Shown one piece after another: positions 12,490 to 25,123 of a stretch of 64,000 nucleotides of DNA. The notes under the pieces were generated by a model, which saw nothing but the letters and a program-made list of their open reading frames with translations, searched no databases and was not told the origin of the DNA. The first letter of the stretch is position 1, and each line of letters opens with the position of its first letter. The stretch spans positions 11,469,132-11,533,131 of the forward strand of contig ML677366.1 in assembly GCA_007922305.1 (NCBI GenBank), in the 5' to 3' direction. The stretch is from Dermatemys mawii (Eukaryota; Chordata; Testudines; Dermatemydidae). The translations under genes were made by a program, and so were the position numbers.

Positions 12490-13788
12490 CTTATATGATC
12501 AGAGTTCTGGAGAAATGCAACCCAGTCTCTGGCATCTGCGCTCAGCCTGCTGGCTGAAAGACCCCCTCAAACTCTCTGTAGAAAGGAAGCATGATGCAGA
12601 TTCATCATGGGTGGATAAATCCCAAACAAATGCAATCTTTCTTTTTGGCAATGGACCGTTCTCCAACCAGCCCGGGGAAATGCAACTGGGGGACCAGATG
12701 CTTGTTACAAAACCTTGTGAGGTGCTGAGCAATTCCTGCAAGTTGCTGGACCCTTTAAACCCGTTAACTCCAGTGAGAGCTGAGGATGCTCAGCATAACA
12801 CCGGATCCAGGCAAGAGACACCAGCAAAGCTGATGCATAAACCCCTGCATAAACAACCTATGTTTCCAAACACTCCTGCACAAGGAAGGCATCGTCCACC
12901 CACCCATGCAGGAAAGGCTGGAAGAGACTTTCATTCTTGTAGGCCCAGGTGACCCACAGAGTGACACGTCCCAATCACCCTTCGCTCAGCAGAGCACAAA
13001 GCCCATTTGTGTGGTGCCAGTAGAAGAATAGAGTCCTCCTGCAGGTGGCCCAGGACTGTAGAGCATCTCAGATCTGCAGGGAGTGGGGGCAAACCCTTTC
13101 CTTCTTCCACTGAAGGGTGGAGGGCGACCCTGCTCCTCCCCACAGAAGACTCTGAAGGAAACTCTAGACAGTCTCCCCGCCTCAAAACTCCCGCTCATGT
13201 ATCCTGTGGGAGGGTGGGACCTGGCTGTGATTACAAGTGACCCACAGGATAAGCTGACAGCCTGAAGTATCATTCTTGCAGAAGTGGTACAGTTAATTGC
13301 CAGCTGAGGAGCAGGCATGGAGAGGTGAACAATGCAGCACTATTGTATATCTAAATCTGACCAGCCACGCAATGGGTTTAACTCTTTCTTTCTCCTCTTG
13401 CACATGACAAGAAATAGGAGCCTGGATAGTTATGGCTTGCAGCAATTTTAAAGCCCTGCCAGGAACATCGCTCATGCCCTACCTGCCTTTCATTTCTGCC
13501 TGGGAAGAAAGCCCTCTGGGCCCACGTCTTGTGTGAAAAGCACCTGATCAAAACCCACCTGGGGTTCCCCTTTGCACAGAGGAGACAGCGCTACGGTCCA
13601 GGTCCCCTCCTCCCTGCTCTGCTACGATCACTCTGTTGGTTTGGTCGGAGCCATGGGCACGCACGTCAAGGAGCCTTTCGATGGATCCAGTTCATGCCTA
13701 TGGTTTTTATGGGATCTCAGCACGCTGGATTGTATTATTGCAGTCTACATATGTCATGAAAATCACTCCTGAACAGCACCTGTCCCCA
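12490..13788. other. Non-coding DNA, nothing recognised
   Basis: A 145-codon open frame from 12,515 lacks splice context, recognisable domains and family resemblance. I treat it as chance. No repeats are recognised. Confidence 0.4.
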
Positions 13789-13848
13789 GACACACACGCA
13801 TGCACACGCACACACAGACACACATGCACGTGTGCAAACACACACATG
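13789..13848 (+). repeat. CA-rich imperfect microsatellite
   Basis: Alternating CA with interruptions (gca, tgca, gacaca) over about 60 bp. Alternating purine/pyrimidine tracts can adopt Z-DNA. No other function is visible. Confidence 0.9.
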
Positions 13849-14688
13849 GAGGTTTATTTCACCAGATCAGGCACATCAGAGAAACCAAGATATATGACAG
13901 CCACAGTTCAAGCTGAAAATCCTTACCTTGCCTTCAGTGGCTGCCTTTTATTCTCTGCTGACTGAAGTGACCAGCTGCTGATTTTAGTTTGAGCTACGTT
14001 TCTGATACCGTGAGGTAGACAGAATTATTTAAATAGGACAGTTAACATGCAGGTTTGCTGTGTTGTGCCTGGGATGGGGGAGGGTGGGGACCCTACACAC
14101 ACCCCCACGCCTCATCCAGATGCAAATACACACATCTGTACACCCGCCCGCCCCCCCCACGCCAGCATATGCAACATTCCCTACTTATAGAGACCTCACC
14201 CATGCACAGCCCCACAGCCCACTGCTTCACCCGGACACACACCGTTTGCATGTATTTTCATTGTCCTCCTAAAATAATCCTGTCTCGCTTCAGCCTGGAC
14301 ACCTTCACGGTAGTTAAAACTACAAACTGCAGCTCATTTCCACTCTCAGACGAGGATACACAGAGCCAGGGAGGGAAGGAGTGTGAGTCTGAATTGTTCT
14401 TTTGGTCTTGGCTGTTCTGATCTAGTTAAAAGAACAAAGTACCCTACAATTCCTGTTACTTCATCCCAGCCGGGCTGCTGACCCCATGCCCTTGAGCCTC
14501 CTTCTTTTCAGTGACATTTTCCTTTTGTTTTGTTTTATTTGGCTTCCCTATTTCTTCACGGCACTCAGGTGTTAGCTGGGCACTCAGCTAACTAATGTTT
14601 GGAATTGCGATCCCATCAGCCATTCGCTTTCCCTGGAAAATGTCTGTTGTCTGTTTCTACTATAGTAGAAAAAACGACTTGCTCTTAC

Positions 14689-14846
14689 CTGTAATGTGAA
14701 GTTATTTGCTTCGGCTCTGTGCTCCGTTCAGCGTTGCGCTGGAATCTCCTGTAACAATGATGCAGTCCAGCCAGCCACTGCATGTTAATGATGCACCAGA
14801 GGGGATCCCAGCGGAGGGAGAACAGGGCTGTGTCATACCTGCATCA
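14689..14846 (-). other. Weak candidate exon on the minus strand
   Basis: On the minus strand an exact consensus donor, ttacag/gtaaga, lies at 14,689/14,688. The opposite side has an acceptor-like ggggcag preceded by a long pyrimidine tract, which is the complement of the GA repeat at 14,861-14,917. The 158-nt interval is open in one frame after its first triplet and could begin at an internal ATG. The predicted residues are not recognised. It could be a leader exon, a non-coding RNA exon or coincidence. Confidence 0.2.
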
Positions 14847-14860
14847 CTGCCCCCACAGCA

Positions 14861-14917
14861 AGAAAGAGAGAGGGAGGGAGCGAGGGAGTGTGCAAAGGCA
14901 GGGAGAGAGAGAGAGAT
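14861..14917 (+). repeat. GA-rich low-complexity tract
   Basis: Runs of agagag, ggaggg and gagaga over about 57 bp. It would act as a pyrimidine tract for a minus-strand acceptor at 14,847. Confidence 0.85.
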
Positions 14918-14919
14918 TG

Positions 14920-16330
14920 CAAGGCAGGCAGACAGAGAAAGGAAAAGCTTGTGTAATTTAATCAGGGTAATAAAGTAACCAGACCACTGCCTGAACATTA
15001 AAGATTTTCTAGGAGAGCTCTTGGTTACACAGGGGAATATGTTTGCTGTTATAAGGCAGACACATATTTTGGCTCTAGACTTAAAAAGGATCCAGGATGT
15101 TTCCTTGCTGCTTTATTTGGGCAACCATATTATTGTTTCCTCCACCTCCACATCTGGTGCTGCTGGTCACCCCCACATCTGGAGTCATCTTTCCAGGGGT
15201 GGCTCTAGGCCCACATTGGAGACGCTGTTGTTTTTGTGTGCCGCTGCCAGAGTAAGCTGTCCAGCTGAAAGCCCCTTCTGCCGCCAACAAGCCAGGAGCC
15301 TGTCCCTGGAGCAGGGAGAATCTGGGTGGCTGGATGATGCAATGCCATAGGAACCCATGCACTGGCACTGTTGGGAGTGCCAGGCAACTAGAAGACAAGT
15401 TCCTTTCCCCGGTGAAGGGGAAGACAAGAGAAATGGGGATAATGGGAGCGCAAAAGTGATAAGGAGACTGGGAAGGGACAAACACAAGGCATCAAACCCG
15501 CTCTATTGATTGGGAGACAGGGCACAGAATAGTCCTCACTTAGTGCATCAGTGCAAGGAGAGCTTCACTGAACTGCTTTGGGGTTGGGAGGTCGGGGGGA
15601 GCAATTCTGAAATTACCCTCCAAATGGCCTCCAACATCACTGAAGGAGGAGCTGACCTTGTGGCACTGCCAGGCCGGATGGCGTCTGGAAGGGCTGCGAT
15701 CCATGACCAGGGAGGGTAGGGGGAGGTGTGGAATTTGCCTTCACCACCTAGCTCTCCACACTCAAAAGATCCATGTAGGCTGAGGAGAAAACCTCCACAT
15801 TTTGGATGCTTGTCTACATTGAAACTCCAGAACTTCCACCCAGAGCTAAAACTTCACAGGCACTTGAACCCATTACCAGTGCTGGACTCCCCTTGAACCT
15901 CATCAGCAGAGGCATCTTTGCTCAGTCACCACTTACCTCCTAGAGTCCCACTATCGTACCTCAGCTCAGCAAGAGATCAGACCTGTGCCGTGGGAGTGCT
16001 AGTGTGTGGAACTCACTCTCTCCTCCCCCCGATCTCTGTTCCAGCCCATCCTCTTGTGGAAAGAGATCCGCAACAGATCCAGTGTCAGGTAACAGAAGGA
16101 CAGGTTTTGACAGAGGAATAACACACACAGAGAGACTCCCTGCTCGCTCCTGGCTGTGCAGAAGGAACGGCCTGTGCCCTTGCAGCACCAGAGGGAGGCT
16201 ACAGGCTGCTCACAGAACACGGGTTTGGGAGGAGACAGGCCTCTCAAACCATCCACACAGACTGGGTTTCACCACAAAGCCCTAGTTTTAAAAAAAACTC
16301 CTTAAAGCCACCCCTCTGTATTGCATCAGG
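14920..16330. other. Non-coding DNA, nothing recognised
   Basis: No gene is seen. A short tgtctacattgaa stretch near 15,810 resembles a MITE end but is too short to call. Confidence 0.4.
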
Positions 16331-16514
16331 CAGTGTGGCCTAGTGGATAGAGCCCTGGGCTGGAACACAAGAGAGCTGGGCTGGCCCCTGGCTAGCTGCA
16401 TAACCTTGAGCCAGTCACTTCACCTCAGTTCCCCATCTGTAACGTCAGGTTCATAATACTCCCCTCCTTTGTGAAATGCTTTGTGATCTACTGATGATAA
16501 AAGCAGGTATTATT
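16331..16514 (+). mobile_element. tRNA-derived SINE (Cry-type), nearly full length
   Basis: The head has a good polymerase III A box (tggcctagtgg). It is followed by the Cry-type order of landmarks: a degenerate B-box region, a cttgagccagtcacttcacctc block, a cagttccccatctgta block, and a 3' region tttgtgaaatgctttgtgatctactgatg leading into a tattatta tail. Cryptodiran turtle SINEs have a tRNA-Lys-like head of this type. The B box is decayed. This is a retroposon and not a tRNA gene. Confidence 0.85.
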
Positions 16515-19500
16515 AATTTGACCACTCCCAACCCCTTCCCTTTCAGCCCTGTCCCTCCACTTCCTTTTACTGTTTTTCTCTCTCTTCTGTCCTTTATTTT
16601 GCAGCTGACTCATTCTATTTGTTTCATCTGTTTTGAATCTCAGGCACCAATTTTTTTTAAAAGCCCGCCAATAGTACGATTGGGCCTGCAAACTGTATCC
16701 TGCTCTGATGGTTTGCAGGTGTAGTTTCTGTGACTGGACATACCAGGTGTGTTGAGCCCCCAGGCACATTGTGCCAGGCGGTTTTTCCACCCACTCATTT
16801 AGAAACCGAGCATTACATTTGAATGTGACATTCCATTTTATTCTCCTGTGCGCAATGCATTAGCTTAAGTGCATTTCTTACATTGCACAGAGCACTGATC
16901 GCTCTGGAGCGGGGGCACTTTAGAAGTCAACTGATGATTATTACTATTATCCGTAAAAGGCTAGGTCTCGAGGCCTTTAGACTAGAGAGCAATGTTATGC
17001 AAGCCAATCTATTGCAGACCCACAGAGGGCCATTTTGTTCACATGTCACGTTGCCTCTGACTTCCCCAGCGCATTCATTCTTCGAAGCACATTCATTCTG
17101 TTTGTGTGTCAGCTCCATCAGATCCTGCATGAGTCACCCGCAGAAAGTGCAGCACCTTCTGTAACTGATATTTTCCTGAAGCCAGCTCTTGGGTTGTCCC
17201 AGCGATGCCCTCAGAACTCCATTTTAATGCCACTCAGAAGGAGGCTGCCTGGAAAATAAAAATTCAGGAGACGTTCTCCTCCATTGCACTGTGAGCATCA
17301 TTGTTTCCTACTTACACATGCACTCTAGGGGGGAATGTGAAGCTGCTATCTGTGTTAATGACTGCCAGAGGGATGCAGGTACCTCAAAGAGCAAAACACA
17401 GGGCCGCAGACAAGGACAGCCTCACTTTCTCTAACACCATATGTTACTTTCAGGGAGCCTGATTCTGCATTCCACATGGACTCTTTGCTCAGTGACATCA
17501 AAGGGAATTTGAGGCCCAGAAAGAGGACAGGCTGAGAGCCCGAGGTCTTTCTGTTTAGCAGTGTAAGTCAAAGAAACTATTATAAAGCCGGTGAAAATCA
17601 GTTATCAACACAACTGTTCTGGGCAGATGATCTGCCCTTTTACTCCTGAACTGAGGGGAGATAAAGTATCCTCAAATATCACTGCCAGCAGCACCACTGG
17701 GGACTCAGGAGCACAGCTGGTGGCACAGCTGGGGTACGGGGATACAGCTGGAGGTATGGCTAAATCATCCCAAAAAAGCACAGTGCCACAGCATGAGCGT
17801 CAATGTTGCTCCAGCTCTTTTAAGTAAAAGCGGAGGAACTGTTCATGACAAAGGTCTGTGACATTTCTCCCCATCTTCACTAACCCCTCGCGCCTTTGAA
17901 ACCTGTGTTCCTGCTCTGGCAATTTCTCTTGTGACTGCACTCCTGGGAGATGTATTAGTCTCGTGTCTTTGCTGCACAGCCAAGCAAGTTTGGTGCCTGC
18001 CCTCTACCACGTTAGCTCAAATCCTCTGAAAAACAGACTATAGAAACAAAGGCAGCAAAAGTAGTCAAGTGGCAGCTGAGTGACCTCCTGCTTGTAGCAC
18101 GTCAACCAAGAGAGATAATTAGAGCCAAAGTATGAAGCAGAAAACACCAAGGCAATGTGTATTTAATGAATCCACTGGAGCCATCACTTACACTCTGGCA
18201 TACTGCAATTAAATATTACATGGTGCTCATAAGCTGTAAGCTACTAGGGGCAGGTGTACTTGGCCTGACTCTCAGCAATACTGAGCCCCCAAAGTCAGGA
18301 GCAGCTGCAGGGGCTGTCTGTTGTGCATTTAGCAAATCATATCTATGTATAATCTTAAATCTTATTTCTGTAACTAAATATATAGGTTAAGAGACAGAGG
18401 GATGTTAGTTTGCATTTCAGACAGAGAAGGTCAGGAAATCAAAACCATTCAAAGCACAGAAATTCATCCAATTCTCAGCTATTTCAGGGTTTACCACTTT
18501 CTCTTTTTGTAAATAGGGCACAAGCTTTCATTAAAAAAAAAAAAAAGCAAGATTAGGCCATTTTATTATTACAATTATAATGTGGACGTGGTAGCATATA
18601 GCATGACCATAGCAGATGGTGCAAGAACTTCCCCAAGAGCAGGTAGATTACACATCCAGAGGGAGGCCTGGTGGGAACACGCTAGCTCAGCCAGGCACAC
18701 AACACCCCAGGGGCAGGTGTGGCACATGGGGTCCCACTAGGGCTCCAGGGTTGACCCAAGGGGGAGTGGATATTGCACCATTTTCAAGATGTAGCGGTTG
18801 ACACATCCAGGCATAGTCCCTCAGCACCCTGGAGCCGTTCCGCCTGCTGCTGGTCTCTGCTGGCAGATTTCTTACAGCCACTACACTCAGACGCTAATCC
18901 TCACACTCCCTCCTCCCAACACCAGCACTACTAGTGGAACTCTACTTCAGAAACCCAGAGTCCAGACTTTACTACAGGGAATAGTCCAGGGCAATGTGAT
19001 TCACAATTAGACTTGAGTAGTAGTAGCAATAGTAGTAAAGATAATGATGAATATAATGTAAAATGCTGGGTAAGTATTACATCTAATGATGCTCTTGCTG
19101 CCCGTTTGCAGTCAGATGCCAGTAAAATGCATGGGATAAAAACTCAGATGTCAGCAACGTAACTGTTGTTCATGTGCATGAGAAGTCTTGTTACCAAGAG
19201 ATCATCACTCCCTAGAGCAGCAATCAAAGTACAAGAGGAAATCTAATGGCAATCAATTAAATGAGAGGGAGCTAAACAACCCAGGGTCCTGCACAGCATC
19301 GCCACCCAGAGAGAAGAACATCAGTGCACGAGGTTGAAGGGGAAAATTATTGGAGGCTCTTGATTCAAATGCTTTACAAGACTATTTGGGGGTGTGGCGT
19401 GTGCTTCAGAACTTAACGGCTGAAGAAATGAGCACCGGAAACCCAGCCCCGGGATGGCATTACTGCCATGCAATGTGCCCTAATGAGACCCAGTAGTATA

Positions 19501-19950
19501 GTACAAAAAAGGTGTATTGTAACATGGGTTTTGTCAGAGTGAATCAGATCACTGCTCCGTTAAATGCTCCACCACCCCCCTCAATGGCCAATGCTTCAGA
19601 TGAAGATAACTACAATGCACATGGCCGGTTGCCCAGTGGTGAACATAGGGGAAAAGATTCCTTCCTGACCCCAGCAGTGATCAGGGTGTGACCTGAAGCA
19701 TAAAATTTGATTTCCTTTTCGTTAAGTTCATTTGCTGAATTGAGGCAGAGGACATCTCCAGAGCAGGACAAACAATGGAGAAAATATCAGGTGAGAAATT
19801 CTTCTGATCAAACTTTGCATTTCCCATTGAAATGTTGAGTTTTTCTGATCCTCTTTTCACAAAGATTAATGTTGGTTCCTTAAATCAGCCCATCAGTTTC
19901 TCTTTGATATGACTCCCTGATTGTCACAGCAGCCAAAGTTACACTCTGCA
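16515..19950. other. Mostly non-coding DNA with one degraded CR1 remnant
   Basis: No gene is recognisable. There is an A-run at 18,533-18,546 and a TAG-rich stretch at 19,015-19,040. The segment 19,600-19,705 (ccttcctgacccc, tgatcagggtgtgacctgaagca) resembles a decayed CR1-related 3' region. Confidence 0.4.
19600..19705 (+). mobile_element. Degenerate CR1-like 3' remnant
   Basis: Contains gattccttcctgacccc and a gcagtgatcagg...cctgaagca block that I recognise from CR1-related tails in turtle sequence. No coding capacity. Confidence 0.35.
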
Positions 19951-19954
19951 TGTA

Positions 19955-20515
19955 GGGCTGTCAATTAATCGCAGTTAACTCACGCGATTAACTCTAAGAA
20001 ATTAATTTCAATTAATTGCATTGTTAAACAATACAATGCCAATTTAAATTTGTTAAATATTTGTGGATGTTTTTCTCCACTTTCAAATATATTGATTTTT
20101 ATTACAACTCAGAAAACAAAGTGTACAGTGCTCACTGTAATCAAAAATAATATAAAAATATTTGCATTGTAAAAATGAAAAAAGAAATAGTATTTTTAAA
20201 TTCACCTCATGCAAGTACTGCAGTGCAATCTCTTTATCAGGAAAGTGTAACTTACAAATGTAGATTTTTTTTGTTACATAACTGCACTCGAAAACAAAAC
20301 AATGTAAAACTTTAGCGCCTACAAGTCCACTCAGTCCTACTTCCTGTTCAGCCAGTTGCTCACACAAACAAGTTAATTTACATTTGTAGGACATGCTGCT
20401 GCCTGCTTCTTCTTTACAGTGTCACCTGAAAGTGAGAACAGGCGTTCAAATGGCACTTTTGTAGCTGGAGTTGTGGGGTGTTTACATGCCAGACAGAGGC
20501 AGCAGGTACCAAAGG
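19955..20515. mobile_element. hAT-like DNA transposon fragment (gggctgtcaattaatcg end)
   Basis: The left part has the repeated gattaa/ttaatt inverted motifs (cgcagttaactcacgcgatta) typical of a high-copy hAT-like turtle element. An AT-rich non-coding interior follows. Near 20,418 a short open frame starts MSPESENRRSNGTF, which I associate with the 5' part of that element's protein. The matching right terminal repeat is not found, so the copy is truncated. Classification is by recollection. Confidence 0.5.
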
Positions 20516-20700
20516 CGAGGGGAGGCTTTGCCTTCCAAAACAGCCAGATGTGGCTGCATCCCCAGCCCTCCCACCCACTTCCCAAGACTCTGCATGCACT
20601 GCTCCAGTCCCCCAGCCAATACTGGCCATGGCTGGGACTGTGCCACCCGCCCTCCCAGTGCTCCGGGACTGGGGGGTCAATCGCTGGGGGTGGGGGGAGG
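20515..20700. repeat. GC-rich unclassified segment next to the hAT-like fragment
   Basis: A ggggaggctttgcc block followed by CCC-rich sequence abruptly replaces the AT-rich element. It may be another MITE that truncates its neighbour, or an internal segment of the same composite. No terminal repeats are resolved. Confidence 0.3.
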
Positions 20701-21590
20701 AGGTTGCAGTTACCAACTCCATCTTGTCTGTTATTATTTGTCTGGCATAAATGTAAATCCAAACACTATACATGACAATTATTCTGTATGAAACTGTATA
20801 AATAAAGGGGAAAATTGAGTAATTGTGAACTTGTGACTGAGTTTCCCAACTTTTACACCCAACATTCCTGTGTGTTTTACTGTGCAGCGTGTAGCACACC
20901 TGTGAGTTCTATGAACTCATGCTGAGTAATAATAATGAATAAGAAGGACTGTGTTGCATCAGCCTCGTCTCTCTATTCAACATGTAAGATACAACAGCTA
21001 GAGCTCCGAAGTTCCCCCAAGTAATCTTGTGGCTTTAGTCTTTCACTCCTGGCTCTTACCTGATCCTCCACTGCACCCATGTGGTGCCAACAGTCTACTC
21101 ACAGTCCATTGGATTCAAGGATACTGTACCTGCATCACCCAGCAGCACAGCAAGCATGTTCTTCCTGGAGATGACACAGCGTGTGCACTGCACACAGATG
21201 AAGCTAGAATATTGAATGGCAAGGCAGATTCGTTTTGCCTTGGATCAAGACTGTCTCCAGCTGTTCCCAGCACAACAGGTGAGCTCTTCCTGGAACATTT
21301 GGCAATGCACACATGTATCTTACGTGTATTTTACCTGGATGTAACTGGATACCTAGCAGATAGCAGATGTATTTTATTTGGATGGCCCTGGAATATTAGG
21401 TTGAGAAAATAGGACTTCCCAATCCCTCCATGAGGACAAAATCTTCTAACCTCCCATTAAATGTCATGAAGGTCCCTCATTTGGGAATACGAGTAATATT
21501 TACATTCAACTCAACATAGATAGCACGTGTGAGAGAGAGGGAGAGGGATGGACTCATGGTCATCATATGACACAATCAAGGAAGAAGGCC
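20700..21590. other. Non-coding DNA, nothing recognised
   Basis: No gene or recognisable repeat. A gagaga-rich patch lies at 21,531-21,548. Confidence 0.4.
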
Positions 21591-21596
21591 TTATTG

Positions 21597-22530
21597 TTAA
21601 AAAAAAATGACCTGGTATAGAGAGGAAGTGAAGACCACCATAAAAATTATATACAACAAATGGAAGAAAAGAGAAGTTGATAGTTATAAATGTAAATAAG
21701 AAGTTAGGAATTGAAGAAAATTGATAAGGGAAGTCAAAGGACACAAGGAGAAATCTATGACCAGTAAAGTTAAGTACAATAAGAAAGAGTGTTTAAATAC
21801 ATTAGGAACAAAAAGAATCTTGGCAATGGTACTGGTCCATTACTAGATGAAAATGGTAGATTGATCAATAATAATGGAGAAAAAGTATAAGTGTTCAATA
21901 AATATTTCTGTGCTGCATCTGGGGAAAAAACAGATGATGTTGTCTCATCATAAGATGATGATCACTCTCTTTCCATTCCACTCCTATCTCTGGAGAATAT
22001 TAAACAGAAGCTACTAAAGTCAGACATTTTAAAAATCAGCAGGTTCAGATAATGAGCATCCAAAAGTTTTAAAAGAGCTGGCTGAGTTGATTGCCGGACT
22101 GCTGATGCTGATTTTCAATAATTAGCAGAGTACTAGAGAAGATCCAGAAGACTGAAAGAAAACTAACGTGCCAATTTTTACAAAGGGTACATGGGAGGAC
22201 TCAGGTAATTATAGGCTTGGCAATTTGACATAGATGCCAGCCAAGAAAATGAAGCAAACGATACATGACTTGATTAATAAAGAATTAAAGAAGTGTAATG
22301 TAATTAAGACCAATCAACATGGGTTTATGGAAAATAGATGCTGTCAAATTAATTTGATATCTTTTTGGATGAGATAAGAAGTTTGGTTGATAAAAGTCAT
22401 AGTGGATGTTTTTGTAAAAGATCTGCTCTAAGAATTATTAGGGGGAAATTCTATGGTCTGTATTATGCAGGAGGTCAGAGTAGATGATCACAATAGCCCT
22501 GTTTCAGCCCTGGGATATATGATTGGCACC
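21597..22530 (+). pseudogene. CR1 LINE ORF2 relic with internal deletion
   Basis: Conceptual reading gives CR1 ORF2 landmarks in order despite stops and frameshifts: a KYIRNKKNLGNGTGPLLDENG-like segment near 21,795-21,860, a KRAG-like pre-RT segment near 22,070, a KKCNVIKTNQHGFMENR-like segment near 22,290-22,340, and the start of an FLDEIRSLVDK motif near 22,360. At about 22,411 the coding part jumps straight to the CR1 3' region (aaaagatctgctctaagaattatt, then ggaggtcagagtagatgatcac). The catalytic reverse-transcriptase core is deleted. Not functional. Confidence 0.85.
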
Positions 22531-23696
22531 TGTACTAAAAATACGTTCAGTTTCTGCACTTTATAACTTTCCTGCCTAGTCAGAAGATTTCAGAAGTCAG
22601 CAACAGGCTCAGTCAGATTGTCCTGATCCTTCAGGTTTTTTTCATGAGGCCACTCACCTTAGAACCAGGCAAGTGGTTTGCAGTGCCATGAAATCGCTTC
22701 AACAGCTTGTGGGGGATTCATAACTTCACTCTTTGCCTTGTTTCCAGCACATTTGTGTGTAGCGTCTTATTATTATTCCACGGAAACTTTGCACAATTGA
22801 TCCTCCATTCTGGGAACCTAAGCACAATACCATGGTCCCCCCATCTCCCTCTGCCATGTGTGCATCTGCCCAGCTGTATTCAGGCTGTGTGGATGTTTCA
22901 TTTCCAGTGCTCAGGTTTTTCCAGAACTGAAAACAATCAGCTTCTGTGCTTCGCGGTAGGCACTGAGCATCGTTGTGTAGAATAGAAAGAGAGAGGGAGA
23001 GAGAGGCTCTGTTTACAGTGCTTAAAACCACTGATGTTTTGTTCTTGGCTGGCCTGACAGTACATTGCAATGCAGAAGGTCCTCTTGGACTCTTTTCTAC
23101 ACTCTTCTTTTTAATCCCTGTGTGTCCACTGCCTGCAGATGCTTAGAAATGGTTAGAAAAGTTTTGCATAAACAAATCTGGAACATGTTTTCATCCTGGT
23201 TTTCTGTTGTTTTTCCTTTTAATGTACTGACCCCCAAAATGCTCTTGTGAAGAGATGAGCTCCGCCCAGACAAACACAGAAGATCGTTAACAAGCTCTCT
23301 GCCGCCTTTTATCATCCATCCCCCAGTTAATGAGGGAAAGCACAAGACGGCAGCTAGGTGGGATGATAACATGGTCAGAATTCTTCTGCTGACCAACCAC
23401 TCACAGGCAACTGTTTGCCTTCCCTACAGCCTCTGGTGCTTATTGACCCATGAGAGCTGTTTAGTGCATGAGCAGCCAGAAAGGTGTAACTTGCACAGCA
23501 CACCCAGGAAGACAGGGTAGGTTATATGGGAAGAGAAGTGGGATAATGCTGCCCCCTTGTGCATCACCCAGAGGCCAGTGGTGTGTTTTGGCTGTGCACA
23601 ACACATTCAAAGTTGGCATGGAGGGCGCGTGGCCACACTAAAAGGAGGTGGTGCCAAGGGGAAGAGGCCTGCACTTTGCTTCCAATCCATTTACAG
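22531..23696. other. Non-coding DNA, nothing recognised
   Basis: No gene seen. A short GA microsatellite lies at 22,985-23,006. Confidence 0.4.
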
Positions 23697-24176
23697 CAGG
23701 GGTCTCAAACTTAAATGACCACAAGGGCCGCATGAGGACTAGTGCACTGGCCCAAGAGCCGCATCACTGACATGCCCCACCCCCACCTTGCTGCCCCAGG
23801 CCCGCTCCACTCCACCCCTTCCATGAGGTCCCGCCCCTGCCCCGCCTCCTCCTCTGAGCACACAGGAGCGTCAAGGAGTGGTAAGCTTCCCGCAGAGGGA
23901 GGCGGGAGGGCGGTGGGGAGCCTGGCTTACCGCTCATGACCACCGCTGCAGACGGCTCCTGTGAAACGCCGCCCCAGCTCATTCGCTGAAGCCGCAGCAG
24001 CAGCGCCTAGAAGCCAGGGCTCGGCAGCGGCCTAGCCAGGCAGCAGAGAAGCCTTCTCTTCTGGTCCCTCCCTCCCAGAAACTGCTATGGGGGTGGGCAC
24101 CAGGGAGCTTGGCAGGCTGCAGGGAAGGGCTTCGCGGGCCGCATGCAGCCCACAGGCCACATGTTTGAGACCCCTG
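23697..24176. mobile_element. hAT-type MITE, 480 bp, complete
   Basis: A perfect 14-bp terminal inverted repeat, caggggtctcaaac / gtttgagacccctg, is flanked by the 8-mers atttacag (23,689-23,696) and atttacaa (24,177-24,184), a 7/8 match. The interior is GC-rich with ggccgcat / gccgcatgc subterminal repeats and no transposase frame. The target duplication fits nnnTAnnn. Confidence 0.93.
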
Positions 24177-24499
24177 ATTTACAAAGATATACATTCAAGC
24201 TGCTCCCGGTGCCTTTAACTTACTCCTCACCAAATAGAGGACTAAAGGGCCAACTCCTACTCTCAGGAAACTAGCTGATTAGCTCTGTTCCAAAACCTAG
24301 TGGGCCAGCTGGAACCAGCTGTTAATTTTTCAACAGAATTAGAATTTCTGCTAATGATGTTTGACATTGCTCCCTATGGGACAAACTCATCCCCAGTGTA
24401 ATTCCATCAAAGAAAACAGGGTTTTCACTAGGTATTAATTTAGTCCCACTTCCCTATGTGAAACAAATGGAAGCTCAGTTCCTTTCATCCCTCCTTCCT

Positions 24500-24784
24500 A
24501 TCACAAGTAAAGAACATACACTCTGAGAAATCAAGTGAAAAAGTATAATTAGGCAGGTGAAAAAAGAATTTGAAGAGCAACTAGCAAGACACAAAAACTG
24601 TCAGCAAAACATGTTTTAAGTACATCAGAAGCAGGAAGCCTGCCAAACAATCAGTGGGATCACTGAACAATCAATTTGCTAAAGGAGAGCTGAAGAAGTA
24701 CAAGGCCGTGACAGAGAAGCCAAATGTATTTTTTGCATCAGTCTTCACTGCAGAGAATGTGAGGAAGATTCCCACACCCAGAGC
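24500..24784 (+). pseudogene. CR1 LINE ORF2 fragment upstream of the RT domain
   Basis: A conceptual reading at 24,654-24,780 gives NNQFAKGELKKYKAV and then a KPNVFFASVFTAENV-type segment, both characteristic of CR1 ORF2 between endonuclease and RT. The upstream part (gaagcaggaagcctgcc) is also CR1-like but shifted in frame. It breaks off at about 24,784 where GC-rich sequence starts. Confidence 0.75.
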
Positions 24785-24954
24785 CGTCCCTTGGGTACGG
24801 CGAATCGGGGTGACCCACCTCCTACGCCCCACCCTTTGGGGGGCCCCGTGATGTGATAAAATCATGAGGAGGTGGGTAGGGAGGTGAGGCGGCAGGTGGG
24901 TGAGCAAGACAGGTGAAAAGGCAAAGAGGGAGGCAAGAGGCAGGCGGCTGGTGG

Positions 24955-25123
24955 ATCAAGGGATGTGCTGGCCATCACTTCCTGCAGCCCCCATTGGCCT
25001 GGGACGGTGAACAGCAGCCAATGGGAGCTGCGTTCGGCTGAACCTGCAGATGCTGCAGGTAAACAAACCGGCCCACCGGTGGCTTTCCCTGATGGGTCAC
25101 ATACCAAGGATTGCCAATCCCTG
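24955..25123. mobile_element. hAT-type MITE, right half (ccaatccctg family)
   Basis: Shares gatgtgctggcca, cttcctgcagc, cccattggcct and ggtaaacaaac with the complete copy at 53,990-54,322, and ends ttgccaatccctg. The next 8 bases, gtttagac, fit nnnTAnnn, but the left end is missing or replaced, so no duplication can be shown. Confidence 0.75.

Noticed and set aside
12515..12952. 145-codon plus-strand frame
   Set aside because: No recognisable domain, poor start and splice context, and a minus-strand frame overlaps its 3' part.
16331..16410. tRNA gene from the A box tggcctagtgg
   Set aside because: The B box is decayed, no cloverleaf closes, and the downstream sequence is the SINE body.
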